Assembly: GCF_027409185.1 (NCBI RefSeq)
Contig: NC_084463.1
Span: 158,201,869-158,265,868 of the forward strand
Length of the DNA stretch: 64,000 bases
DNA from: Cynocephalus volans
Taxonomy: Eukaryota; Chordata; Mammalia; Dermoptera; Cynocephalidae
Direction: 5' to 3'
Of the stretch, positions 44,389-55,399 are shown piece by piece. Position 1 is the stretch's first letter. Every line of letters starts with the position of its first letter. Position numbers and translations under genes: made by a program. The notes beneath the pieces were generated by a model, which was not told the DNA's origin, did no database searches, and saw nothing but the letters and a program-made list of their open reading frames with translations.

Positions 44389-44952
44389 TAAAATATGACC
44401 AAATCAAATGCCAGTTGCTGGCTACTGCTATCTGGGAAAATCAGAAACCACGAACACCTCAAGGCAAGGCTCAGGGTAAACCTGCCATTGCTCCCCCAGG
44501 TAACTGCTTCAAGTGCAGTAAACAAAGGCACTAGGCAAGTGTCTGCCCAAACCTGAGGCCTCACCAGGGCTCTGTCCACTGTGTGCTGAGAAGGGGCATT
44601 GGAGAGTCGACTGAAGTTAAAGGGTCTCTGGACCTGCTCCAGTCTCTCCAAAAACCCCTACTGAGCCCAGTTTGGAGCTATCTGACCTGCTGGGACAAGC
44701 TGCTGAAGACTGTGACTGACAGGGCCGGGGCTTACAATCCCTGCTGCTACGCCTGTCACCACCTCTGAATCCCTGCTAACAGTAAGCATAGCAGGTAAGC
44801 TCATTTCTTTCTTACTAGATATGGGGACCACACACATTCGGTGCTTCCAGAATATTCAGGCCAATTTTTTGATTCCTCCATTTCTATTGTATGGGTGGGA
44901 AAAATTCCATTCAAACCAAAGGTTACCTCGCCTCTATCTTGTATCCTTTTTT

Positions 44953-46688
44953 AAAATTTTATTTTATTAATATTATTTTTTTACATTCTATGATGTTGTC
45001 GCAGAGCAGTTGGGAGGAGGAGGGAGGGAGAAAGAGGAAGGAAATGTGATGGAAGAAGGAGGAAGGAGGAGGGGTGGGATTGAGGCCTGTGGCACCCCCC
45101 ACATTGCCAGAGTGGAGGCTTCCAGCAGTGGCTTGGTCATTGCTGGGCTGGGTACAGATGTCAGGGGAGTGTGGCAAAAGCCCTTGGCTCCCACCACCCC
45201 AGCTTGGGAACCCAGGTCCCTTCTTGCTGTGGCTTGTTAGTTGTCTCTGGGCTGGTTGGGTGTGTCAGGGGGCATGGCTGAGGCCCCCAGCCCCCCATCA
45301 CTCCAGCTCGGGAGAGCCTGGGGCACTTCCTGTGGCAGCTGGGTGTTTGTCACTGGGCTGGCTGTGGGTGTCAGGAGGATGTGGTTGAGGCCCTCGGCCC
45401 CACACTGCCCCAGCTTGGGAAAGCCTGGGGCACTTCCTGCGGTGGCTGGGTGGTCATTGCTGGGCTAGTTGCTCATGTTGTGGGGGCATGACAGAGGCCC
45501 GAGGCCTGCCACTGCCCTGGCTTGGGAGAGCCCAGGGTGCTTCCTGCAGCAGCTTGGTGGTTGTTGCTTCGCTGGTTGCTCATGTTTGGGAGGGTGTGAC
45601 CAAGACCCTTGGCCCCCAACCTCAGGACTGGTTGTGGGTGTCAGGGGGCATGGCTGAGGTCCCTGGCCCTCCCCTGTTTCTAGCTTGGTAGCTCAGGGAC
45701 TTCTGGTCCTTCTAGATGTTATAGGTTTTCTTTGGTGAAATGAAACCTTTTCTAGTTAATGTCAAACTTTGTCTCTGGTTGTGGGTACTTTGTTTTTTCT
45801 TTCAGTTCTGTGTTGGATTATTTGCTGCTCCCACCACTTAAACTCTGTGCTGGAACTAATTTGTTGTCCTTTGCTTACTTCTAAAATGGGGGAACTTCCT
45901 GTGGGGACCACCAGTACTTGAGCTCTGTGGTTGAGCTAAATTGCTGCTTTGCTGCTGATTCCCTAGGGAAGGCTTTTTGTGCAGCCCAGGGTTTAATGGT
46001 TGGCTTTATAGGTACTTCCAGGTCTAGTGAAATTTGATGCACCTGGGTTGTTTAGAAACACTGGTCTGGGACTGAGTCTTTTCATCAAACTGCATCCCAT
46101 GCAATTCTGTATTCCTGACTAGTCTCCTCTGGTCCTATGCTGGTTGGGAGGCAGATCAGCTGTCTTTGGTGTGCCTCAGTGTCCCCCAGTGGGCCCATCT
46201 CCCCCACCACCTGTGCTCCAAACACCTCCCATGGGATGGGCCCTGCAGCAGTCCCTTGTGATGACTCACTGATCTCTGAGTGGTTCCTTTTCTTCAGTTG
46301 TTGTGGCTCCTTGGTCATATGTAGGTCCATGGGAACGCTATTAAGGGTATTGCTGGCCTGGGGGTCACCAAGGCCCTCTTCTCCCCTGCCGCCTCCAAGC
46401 AACGTCATCTGAAGGGCACAGCTGTGGCTTTTTGTGAGTTCCTGCTCTGTGCGCTCAGCAGCTCCAGCCTGGAAGTGGCCGGGATTCGAAATGGCTGAAG
46501 GGTTTTTTTCTTTCTCTTATTGTGGCTTCTCTCACCTTCTTGCACTTCGTAGGTCTCTCCTCCTCTTTCCCTGAGCTCTAGCAGCTCCAGCTTAGCTGTT
46601 GTTGCTTTTTTATAGTTGTAAATTGGTTGATTTGTGGGACAGAGTGACACTGGGGACTGTCTATTCTGCCATCTTGACTGGAAGCCTC
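44953..46688 (-). mobile_element. ORF-less L1-derived element: L1 5' UTR, tandem repeat, A-rich tail
   Basis: On the minus strand it starts GGAGGCTTCCAGTCAAGATGGC, an L1 5' end with a YY1-type AAGATGGC. It continues about 1 kb of 5' UTR-like DNA, then a G/C-rich ~106-bp tandem repeat (45090-45680), a CT-rich tract and an A-rich AATAAAATAAAATTTT tail (about 44953-44990). CTTGTATYCTTTTT flanks it (44938-44951 and 46689-46702). No ORF1 or ORF2 sequence was found, so it must have been mobilised in trans. It splits the ERV protease. Confidence 0.75.
45090..45680. repeat. ~106-bp tandem repeat (5 to 6 units)
   Basis: The landmark CTTGGGA(A/G)A recurs at about 45203, 45307, 45414 and 45521, with GGGCACTTCCTG(C/T) next to it in most units. 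Long open frames over this stretch come from the period and composition rather than from a gene. Confidence 0.9.
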
Positions 46689-47409
46689 CTTGTATTCTTT
46701 TTGAAGTACCTCTCATACACCAGTTTATGGCCATTCCACATTGCCCAACTCCTATTTTGGAAAGGGACATCCTCACCAAGTTGCAGGCATTCATATACTT
46801 TACTTCAAACCTACCTGAACCTCTTCTACTCTTATGCTGCCCAGACTTGCTTCTCCCTTCTAACCCCTTACCCCCCGATATTGTTGACCCCAAGGTCTGG
46901 GATACCACTACTCCTCCTATCAATAAACACCACCCCAACCGTGGCAAAATTATCAGGTTCATTTTTCCAGGTTAAAAAAGGTACCAGACTTTAATTCAAA
47001 ACTCTCAGGACATCCTGAGAAATATCATTTTCAGCTTCTCACGCCCATCTCTATCAGGCTGACAAGGATACCGGAGGAACCTGTGGAGGAGTCAGAATCC
47101 AGAACCACAGAGGCCTGACTACTCCAGCCAGCATACGCCTGACCGTGAGCTGTCCCTGGCTGATGTCCATGTCAGCTGCGGGGGATTTCTATGATCTAAT
47201 TCTATCTTTTCTTACAAACACACCCAAAATCCTAGTCTCAAGAACACACTTCTATCTTTTCTCTGGGACTGCTATCTACAAGGAGACTTCAGGGACTTCT
47301 CACCCACTCAAATAACCCAATGGCTGAAAGTGGAAGACTAATTGTCCCTACCATGTTCTTTTTCAATGAGGAAAAGGCCACAAACCTAAAAACTCTGCCA
47401 ACTGGGTGG

Positions 47410-47773
47410 TCTAAGGGCTCACTGCTATTACCCATCTTGCCCCCATCCTAATTCCCTTTGTAATAATTTTCCTTCTGCTATCTGTGGGACCTGTACTTCT
47501 ACAATAATTCTCCTGGTTCCTCCACAATGACTCATGAGCAGGTAACTGAAATTCTGATGATGGGAGACACCCGTTATCATCTCCTCCAGCCCTAAGGACC
47601 GTGACAAGGAAATCTCCCAGATCATTAGCCCCTCGTTTCCCCTTTTGTCAGCATAAGAAGTTACAGAAGACGGACCTTTATCCATATGTCTGGTCTGGGG
47701 GTGTCCTTAATAACAATAAGTCACCTCCTTTTTCTTTTTTTTTTTTTTTTTACCAAACACAAAAGGGAGGAAT
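47410..47773 (+). pseudogene. ERV env transmembrane tail and 3' leader with polypurine tract
   Basis: 47425-47510 encodes a hydrophobic membrane segment (LIPFVIIFLLLSVGPVLL) followed by stops. A polypurine tract AAAAGGGAGGAA (about 47760-47772) precedes the LTR. Confidence 0.65.
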
Positions 47774-48230
47774 ATTAGGCCTCATGGCTAGCTTAACATC
47801 AGCACAGCCAGGTTAAGCAGCCAGGTTAAGCAACTTTCTCCCTTTTCCCCCTCTTCTTTCCCTTTTCTGCTCTGGGAACTGAGATTCCTCTACTGGGAAG
47901 GAGTAAACATTACTGTTATCATCAAAGGAACAGTCTTGTGGGCTGCCTCTAGCAGGCTTCGGGCTGGGCTGGAATGCTTTGTACTGAGATAGTCGCTAAT
48001 CAAGAGCCTATGCCCTAACCGACCAGATGTTATCAGACCACAAGGGCTGTGTTACCTTGCACTGATTTTGAAATTGCCCGTCAGAACCCTCCCTAAAAGT
48101 CTTATAAACCTCCTGCTTTCCTGGGTTCAGGGGAACTGATCTGGTTCAGTCCCTTGTGGAATAAGGCTTTTGGCTGAAATGGCACCTGGCTTGGGTCTCT
48201 CTCTCTTCTCTGTCTCGCTGAACCTAACAG
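47774..48230 (+). repeat. 3' LTR of the second ERV (about 457 bp)
   Basis: Starts TATTAGGCC (from TGTTAGG) and ends CCTAACA, which are inverted-repeat LTR ends with one mutation. It directly follows the polypurine tract. TATAAACC near 48105 may be the TATA element and GGAATAAGG near 48160 the polyA region. It shows no resemblance to the LTR at 2859-3243. Confidence 0.7.
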
Positions 48231-48239
48231 AAATGTCAA

Positions 48240-48700
48240 GATGTTAGTTGGACATACTGCTCTGGTGTTCATGGAGAGACCTGTGCTGGAGATGTGAATT
48301 TGGGAGTCATGTGAACAGCTGGTATTTGAAGCCATGAGAGGAGAGGAAATGACCAGGGTAGTAAGTGAGGAGAGAGAAGAGAAGAGAAGAGGACCAAGGA
48401 CCAGGCTCTTCAGAGGATGGAGAAGGGGGGACGAGCCAGCGGGGGAGACTGAGTAGGAGGCAGTAAGGTAGGTAGGAGGTGCAGTCCTGGGGGCCAAGCG
48501 AGGAAGAAGCGGTCAACTCTACGAAATGCTGCTTAGGGGTCAAGTAAGAGGACAGAAGATTGGCCCTGGGATTTATTAGCATGGAGGTCTTTGGTGACCT
48601 TGACATGAGCAGTTTTGGTTGGGGTCAAAGCCCAAGTGGAGGGGATTTAGGAGAGGAACGGAGGAGAAAATTTGGAGTCAGTGACTATAAGACAGTGTTG
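48240..48700 (-). mobile_element. L2 LINE fragment
   Basis: The complement of L2 (GGAGATGTGAATTTGGGAGTC, GAGGACCAAGGACCAGGC, CAAATGCTGCTTAGGGGTC-like, GGTGACCTTGACATGAGC). Confidence 0.75.
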
Positions 48701-48761
48701 TTATAAAGGACGGGAGAGAAACGAGACAATAGGTAGAGGACAAAGGGGGCCAGAAGGCGTT

Positions 48762-48932
48762 TTTTTTTTTTTTTTTTTTAAAAGATGACCATAAGGGGAT
48801 CTTAACCCTTGACTTGGTGTTGTCAGCACCACGCTCAGCCAGTGAGCGAACCGGCCATCTCTACATAGGATCCGAACCCGTGGCCTTGGTGTTATCAGCA
48901 CCACACTCTCCCGAGTGAGCCAGGGCCGGCCC
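48762..48932 (-). mobile_element. CYN-type SINE, dimer
   Basis: A complete reverse dimer with a long poly-T. Confidence 0.95.
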
Positions 48933-49576
48933 TGTTTTTGTTTTTTAAATGGCAGAAATAACAGCTTATTTGCTTCAGTAGAGAGGCGGAAATTGACGAT
49001 GCCAGAGAAAGGAGGCTTGTTGGTGATGTCTTTGAGTCTGGGAGGAGGGATGTGAGAAGGTGGAGGTCTGACCTTTGCTGGGAGCTGGGAGCTTGGTCAC
49101 AGAGCAGAGTATGTGGGTATAGAGTTGGTGGGTAGATGTGAGGGGAATTTGTGGAATTTCTCCCACAGATTGTTTTTTGTTTTTTTTTTAAACAATAGAA
49201 ATGTATTTATGCACAGTTCCAGAGGCTGGAAGTCTAAGACCAAGGTGCCAGCAGGGTTGTTTCCTCTGAGGTCTCTCTCCTTGGCTTGCAGATGGCCGCC
49301 CTCTTGCTGCCTCTTCACCTGGTCATCCCTCTGTGCAGGTGCGCCCTGGTGTCTCTCCAGATTGCTTTGTAAAAATTAAATTAAGTTAAATAAAATTTTA
49401 GTTGACAAGTAACAATTGTGTGTATTTGTGGGGTACAAGGTGATGTTTTGATATATGTGTCCCAGATTGCTTTTATTTTCTCCAGTGAAACAGGAAACAA
49501 GGTCATCAGCTGAGACTGAGGACTGGTGTCTCCCAGGTGTTGGAGGTTTGAGGTGAAAAGAGAAATTCTGGGTCAT

Positions 49577-49685
49577 TTTTTTTTTCTTTTTTTCTTTTTG
49601 GCGGCTGGCTGGTATGGGTGATCTGAACCCTTGACCTTGGTGTTACAACACCGCGCTCTAACCAACTGGGCTAACCTGCCAGCCC
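49577..49685 (-). mobile_element. CYN-type SINE, monomer
   Basis: A reverse monomer (GGCGGCTGGCTGGTATGGG to AACCTGCCAGCCC on the plus strand). Confidence 0.9.
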
Positions 49686-49754
49686 TGAAAAGGGAAATTG
49701 TGAATAGACAAGCAGGACCTTCCTATCATAGTCTACCTGGGGACCAGTAGCAAC

Positions 49755-49885
49755 CCCAGTAACAACATACTTGCTGGAAATGCAGAATCTCAGGCCCGCC
49801 CCAAACCTATTGAATCAGAATCTGCATTTTTAACGAGATCCCAAGTGATTCATATGTGCACTCAAGTTTGACAAGCCCTGACTAG
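49755..49885. repeat. MER5A-like hAT-Charlie remnant
   Basis: GAAATGCAGAATCTCAGGC ... GAATCAGAATCTGCATTTTTAAC ... AGTTTGACAAGCCCTG matches the MER5A pattern. Confidence 0.7.
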
Positions 49886-49889
49886 GAGA

Positions 49890-51270
49890 GTGGGAGAGCA
49901 ACTGTTAGAGAGAAAAGTAAGCTGGTTGCCAGGCAGCGGGTCGGGTGGTGGGAACAACCGGCTTGAGATCAGCCTCTCAGACCTGCCTTTGTTTCTCTAG
50001 GTGCAGCCTTTAAAACTCCAGGTCCTTCTAACTGGTGGTGACCCCTCCCACCAAAATAAATAAATAAATAAATAAAATCTCAGTATGATAAGAAGGAGAA
50101 AATGTTCCCTCTTCTGCAGCAGCAGAAATAAAAACAGATTCTTTTCTGCATTATAAAACCATTGTTGCAAATGTTATTTCTAACAAGGGAGTCTTGTCAC
50201 ACAAATTTAAGTGGCTTTTGCTTTGTCCTGTGAAAGTAACGTTTAACTTTTAAAAAGCTCATCTTCCTTAATAATGTGTTGCCCTGGCAATAATATTTAA
50301 ATTCACATCTCTGTTTTCTAGAAGGTATAAATACCTGTGAGTTTTCTTTGTTAAGTCAGAGGGGGAGTGTCCCACGTGCATGAGGTAAAATAAACTCAGG
50401 GACTTCAAGATTTCTTAGTCAGTTTGGGAGAGTCTTGTTTCATTTAAATCAACATGTGGGAGGCAAGGGGAGGGTAGGGGCATGGGGAGAGAGGTGGAAA
50501 TTGCAAACACACACCTCTGGGTATGGCAAGGGAGCTGACTGAGGACAGGTGCAAGGAGGGTGAGATGGCACCATGAGGCCCATGAGCTGAGGTCAGGAGC
50601 CCTGCATTTGTCCTGGTGCCATCTGCAAGGTAGCAGCATTTCTTGCTAGCAGTGCTTGGCTGCCTGTGTGTAGGATCAGGGAAGATGGTTGGTGGGATTA
50701 ACCCAGCGTGGTGATCTGTGGTGGAAGCAAGGGGCCAGGGGATTGTGAATATCTGCAGTGTTGATGAAAGACTAATGGTCCGGGCTGCCCAGGGAAGGAA
50801 AGTGATGGCAGGGGAGGGGGATGAAGGATTGGGAGGAAAAGGACAGGGCCTGGAGGAAGACAAGGGGATGGGAGAGATGGCGTAGTGAGAGTGGAAGACA
50901 TTGGGGTTTTAGCTTTCGAAGGAGAAGCAGTTGAAGACCCTGGGTGTGGCCGATGTGGGGTAGAGGGTGAGGTCCTTGGGACTGAAGAGATCACAACGCT
51001 GGCACTGCTGAGTTGAGTAGGTCGCCCAGCCAGGGTGTCAGTTAGGGTTAAGAGGAGGAAAGTATGGACTTTTAGATCATTGGGGTGGGATCCTTGCTCT
51101 ACCTACCTAAACCTCTTAACCTCAGATTCCTCATCTGTGGGACAGGGACAATACCATCCATCTGGAGGGATTTTCAAGACTCAAAGGAGAGTCTGTCCAT
51201 ATGTCAGAGGGAGAAGAATGCTAATGGGAGTCAGAGAAGCCATGGACTTCCTTTTCCTTCTCAGTTGTCC
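49890..51270. other. Intergenic, no gene seen
   Basis: Purine-rich sequence with overlapping uninformative frames on the minus strand (50415-50994). I see no conserved domain. Decayed L2-like text is possible around 50470-51000. Confidence 0.5.
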
Positions 51271-51274
51271 AAGG

Positions 51275-51520
51275 CAGCAGAAATGTCATATAATAATGAT
51301 CATTTATTGCCTATTATGTCACAGACAATGTGCCAGGTGATTACTGATCCTGCAGGGCCGGGATCTGAAGGGTGCACTCCGCAGGCGTGGCTGGGCAGAG
51401 GCAGAGAAGCAGGAGCAGGGGGTAGGGAAGGAAACCATGTTTTCCGAGTATTTAACATAGGACAGGCCCAGCACAATCATCCTTCCTTTACAGATGAGGA
51501 AACTGAGGCTTGGAACAGTG
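51275..51520. repeat. MIR/L2-type old repeats
   Basis: ATTTATTGCCTATTATGTCACAGACAATGTGCCAGG and CAGATGAGGAAACTGAGGCTTGG are typical MIR ends. Confidence 0.65.
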
Positions 51521-51917
51521 GAGTGGTTTGTCTACGTTCACTAACTCGGGCTCCCAAACTCTTACCATGTCTGTGTCGTCTCTAGCAGGAGACCTGGGAG
51601 AAGGGAGGCAGAAGGACGAGGTGGGGAACCATGCTTCGGGGAGGTTTGAGTTAAGAAGTGCGTATTGGAGGAGAGGCTCACGATCCAGTGTGCTCTTTGA
51701 GATGTACATTCTCGAGAATTCTGCACTGGGTAACGAGAACAGGAAATGAGAAGTCCTGGTGGTGTATTATTTTCCAATCCAAGTACCCAGAGTAGAAGCG
51801 CCAGAGTTGCAGGCACTTGAGTGACCTTCATCAGTACTCCTGGGGTGGCTCTCTGCAGGGACAATCCCAAAGAACTCTTCCTGAAAGGCTGGTGTGGTGC
51901 TGGACACTGTCCTGTAC

Positions 51918-52388
51918 TGTTACGGGTTGAATTGTGTCCCCTCAAAAGATATGCCGAAGTCCTAACCCTCAGTGCCACAGAATGCAGATGTGCTTAGTTG
52001 GGATGAAGGTGTACTGGAGTGAGATGGGTTTTTAATTCAATAAGACTGGTGTCCTTAAACTTCTTATAAGGAGAAGAGACAGAGAGATACAGACATACTA
52101 GGGGAAGATGCCAGGAGATGAAGGAAGCAGAGAAGTGCTGCAGCTGCAAGAGAAGAATGCCTGGGGCTACCAGAAACTGGAGGAGGCAAGGAGGGATGAG
52201 TCCCTGCAGGTTTCAGACATATGACACATGACAGGCCCAGCACAATTATCCTCAGCAGGGGTAGAGCGTCTGCCAGCACCTGGATTCTGTCTTCCAGCCT
52301 CCTGAACTGTGAGACAGTCAATTTTTGCTGTTCTGAGCTACCTGGTTTGTGGTACTTTGTTACGGCAGCCCTGGGAAACTAATCCATG
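51918..52388 (+). repeat. MLT1-like MaLR LTR
   Basis: TTACGGGTTGAATTGTGTCCCC at the start and GGTACTTTGTTACGGCAGCCC...AAACTAATCC at the end match MLT1-type LTRs. Confidence 0.75.
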
Positions 52389-52682
52389 TCCCCTGCCTCC
52401 TTTAATCCTTTCAAGAACTCCCTAGTCCGGGGGCTTTCAAACTCCTTTCACCATGTTCCACCATTAGACTTAGTTTACGTTATGATCTGGTGCACGCATA
52501 CATATGTGTGTTTTCTCTTTGTAAACTGAAACAAAAGTTTGAAAAAGCACTATTTACCCTCATTATGTGTGACATTCTGGTATTTTCAAATCTATTCTAA
52601 GCTAGTTTTTATTTTATTTTTAAAAAGTTCTGATCATGACTCTGATTTCATGACTCACTAATGGAGTCACAACCCACATTTT

Positions 52683-53367
52683 TTTTTTTATATCTGATTT
52701 TTTTTTATTGAATCATAATTGATTATACATATTTTTGGGATTCAATGTTGACATATGTTGATCAAATCAATATTACTAGTTTGTATATTGTTACAAATTG
52801 TACTTATTCTTTATGCCCCTTGTCCAATCTCTCCCCATCGCCCTCTCCCTCCCCCCTCCCACCACGGATAACCCTAGATTTCTTCTTTCCCTCTGAAAGA
52901 GAAATGGTTACTCTGTTGATTTGTTGCCTAGGTGATCTGTCCAATGCTGAAAGGTGTGTTCAGGTCCCCCAATATTATCATGGAGCAGATGCTTCTTCTG
53001 TCTCTGGAATGGGCTTTGTGGAGAGAGACATCCTCTTCTTTTCTTTGGTCTCTGCTGGTGACTCTCCTTGTGTCAGTGCACTCCAGTGGCTGGTGGACCA
53101 TCGGCATGGTGGTTGTGACATCTAGCCACTTTTGTGGCAGCTGTGGTTACTGTGGTGTACGAGGTGGGCCACCCACATGGAGGTGATGTTTTTGTCATGC
53201 TCTTTGGCACTAGCAGTGTGCCTGGTTGTGGGGTGTGTCTGGTCCCCTTCTCCATGTTTCTGGTCACTGGGTGGGCCCCAAGGTACTGGTGTGGCATGCC
53301 TGGTTGTGGGAGGGGGGTCCAATCCCCTTCTCCATGCCTCGGGTCCCCAGGCAGGCCCTGAGGTACA
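52683..53367 (-). mobile_element. Composite L1-derived element: tandem-repeat head, ORF2 fragment, L1 3' UTR tail
   Basis: On the minus strand: a C-rich head with two ~75-bp repeats (53367-53215) and further C-rich DNA to about 53060; then about 95 bp from the L1 ORF2 endonuclease region (52998-52905; TATTGGGGGACCTGAACAC, CAGCATTGGACAGATCACC); then L1 3' UTR text (52900-52700) and an A tail. ACAACCCACATTTT flanks the whole unit (52670-52683 and 53368-53381), so it inserted as one piece. Confidence 0.75.
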
Positions 53368-53514
53368 CAACCCACATTTTGAGAAACTGTCTTAGAATGG
53401 GAGACTTTCCAGGGCAGAAACCATGTGCAATCTACCTCTATGTGTCTCCACTCTCCCTCTGGAACAGAGTGGAGGCTCAGTAATTATTGAGCTGTATTGA
53501 ACTGTATTGAACTC

Positions 53515-53641
53515 CCCCTGTAAGGTAGGTATAGCAGCTCTATTTTCCCAGTACGGAAATGAAAGTTCAGAGAGGCTGAGTAAGTTGCACGAAGTCATCC
53601 AGCTTGTAAGTAGAGGAGTCGAGATAAAATTGTTGAGATAT
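53515..53641 (-). repeat. MIR SINE fragment
   Basis: GAAAGTTCAGAGAGGCTGAGTAAGTTGCACGAAGTCATCCAGC reads as the complement of MIR. The next SINE is inserted in it. Confidence 0.7.
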
Positions 53642-53809
53642 GGGGCCGGCCTGTGGCTCACTTGGGAGAGTGTGGTGCTGATGACACCAAGGCCACGGGT
53701 TTGGATCCCTATATAGGGATGGCCAGTTAGCTCACTTGGGAGAGTGTGGTGCTGACAACACCAAGTCAAGGGTTAAGATCCTCTTACCGGTCATCTTTTA
53801 AAAAAAAGA
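53642..53809 (+). mobile_element. CYN-type SINE, dimer
   Basis: A complete dimer flanked by AAAATTGTTGAGATA. Confidence 0.95.
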
Positions 53810-54589
53810 AAAAAAAATTGTTGAGATAAAATTGTGGCTTAGCTCTGGATTCAAGTCATCCTGGTTTCCTGGCCTGATCCTGCCATTACCAGACTGGTTC
53901 CAAGTAAGCACCTCCACTGCCCAAAGATGGACCTCTCTGTGCATTTCCCTAGCAGAAGTCTCTCCTCAGCCAAATAGATTCCTTCAGTGCTCACAGAAGG
54001 CCACACCTGGTGTGGTGGAATGGCCTTGAAGGTGATGTGATGGCAGAGATAGGCACCAAAGGATATGGTCCATCCTCTCCTGGACCCTGGAGCTGGCCCA
54101 GCACACAAAACCCCTCCAGGATGGGTCTTCAGGGAGGACTACTGGAGGAGGAGAGGGCTCATGTGGGCGTGTCTCTGCTCACACGCCGTCTCCCTACTCA
54201 TCCACACATGTCCTTCCACTGCCCAGGCCTTCCTCCAAGACCTCTCCACTGTTCCCTCTCTGTTCAGGGGTCTGCTGGTGCCCCTGCGTCCTAGCCTCCT
54301 TGGGCCATCACCTTCACCTTCTGGCTTCCACTGAAACCTGCTGTCCCCTGAGGACACCCTGCAGCCCTCTCAGGTGGGGGCTGCTTTTTCTTTCTTGATC
54401 TTTGTAAGAATATAGGAAAAAAGAAACTCAGTTTCTCCTACCCTCACTACTCACAGCACAGAGTACTTCTGTGATCTCTGGTCACCAAAATGCATGGGGA
54501 TTTCTCCCCACCAAGCAAGCAATTCCACAGACTCTCCAGCAGACATCAGCTGGGTGTCCTCCAATTCAACTTACTTCTGACACGATCTA

Positions 54590-55240
54590 CTTAGAGATAG
54601 CGTCAGATCCCTGGGGTTAAGGGCTCGGTCCCACAAGACTGTCCCTCACTTCAGATGCCAGTTGCAAGCACAGGCTGTGGCCTGTGCTCCTGACTGACAG
54701 GCTGTAAGTTGGCGTTCTCCCAACCCCCTTTTCAGGTTTGATGAATTTGCTAGAGCAGCTCTCACAGAACTCAGGGAAACACTTATGTTTACCCATTTAT
54801 TGTAAAGGATATTACAGATGAAGAGTCAGATGGAGGAGACACATAGGGGAGGTATGGGGGAGGGGCGCGGAGCTTCCATGTCCTCCCCACGTGCGCCACC
54901 CTCCAGGAACGTCCGTATGTTCAGCTATCTGGAAGCCCTCAGAACTCAGTCCTTTGGGGTTATTATGGAAGCTTTATTACATAGGCATGATTGATTAAAT
55001 CACTGACCATTGGTTTTTCAACTTAACCTTCAGTCCCTCTCCCACCCTGGAGGTTGGGGGATGGGGCTGAAAGTCCTAACCCTGCTTTGGTCTTTCTGGT
55101 GACTGGCCCTAATCCTGAAGCTACCTAGGAGTTACCAGCCACCAGTCATCGTATTAGCATGCGAAAGACGCATCACCCAGAAGATTTCCAGGATGTTAGG
55201 AGCTGTATGTCAGGAAATGGGGAAGAAGACCAAATATATA
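54590..55240. repeat. Old ERVL/MLT2-like LTR
   Basis: Blocks CACTTCAGATGCCAGTTGC, GGCATGATTGATTAAATCA, GGTCTTTCTGGTGACTGGCCC and AGACCAAATATATATATA are characteristic of an old mammalian LTR family related to the one at 31250-31930. Confidence 0.55.
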
Positions 55241-55399
55241 TATATAATAGCATCAGAATCTTGAAGGGAGCACAGGAACTTTCCAGGCAAAGTGAGACAA
55301 GAATATTCAAAGGAGACGGGCTTGAAAGGGTGAAAGCATGAAGGAGTGAGCTTGCGGCCTGTGTGAGGACCAGGAGAATTCCAGAGACTGGCACTCGGG

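Larger units (their letters stand above)
41603..47410 (+). pseudogene. Class I ERV remnant: gag, protease, pol end and env fragments with nested insertions
   Basis: After a leader, gag capsid text appears at 43740-44080 (VPFSFNDMAQREKQLGSY), followed by two CCHC zinc knuckles, one broken by a stop (44497-44550: C-X2-C-X4-H-X4-C; a second at about 44573-44620), then protease (44790-44930) with the catalytic triplet changed to Asp-Met-Gly, continuing at 46703 with RDILTKLQAF. From about 46900 the sequence jumps to the pol end/env start (collinear with 700-210 on the minus strand) and then, near 47400, to a transmembrane env tail. RT, RNase H, integrase and most of env are deleted. Three insertions interrupt it: L1 (42073), SINE (44281) and an L1-derived element (44953). 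Confidence 0.8.

Noticed and set aside
45010-45691. Overlapping open frames of up to 104 codons over the GC-rich stretch
   Set aside because: They follow the ~106-bp tandem repeat in all frames and lack any domain. Low stop frequency comes from base composition.
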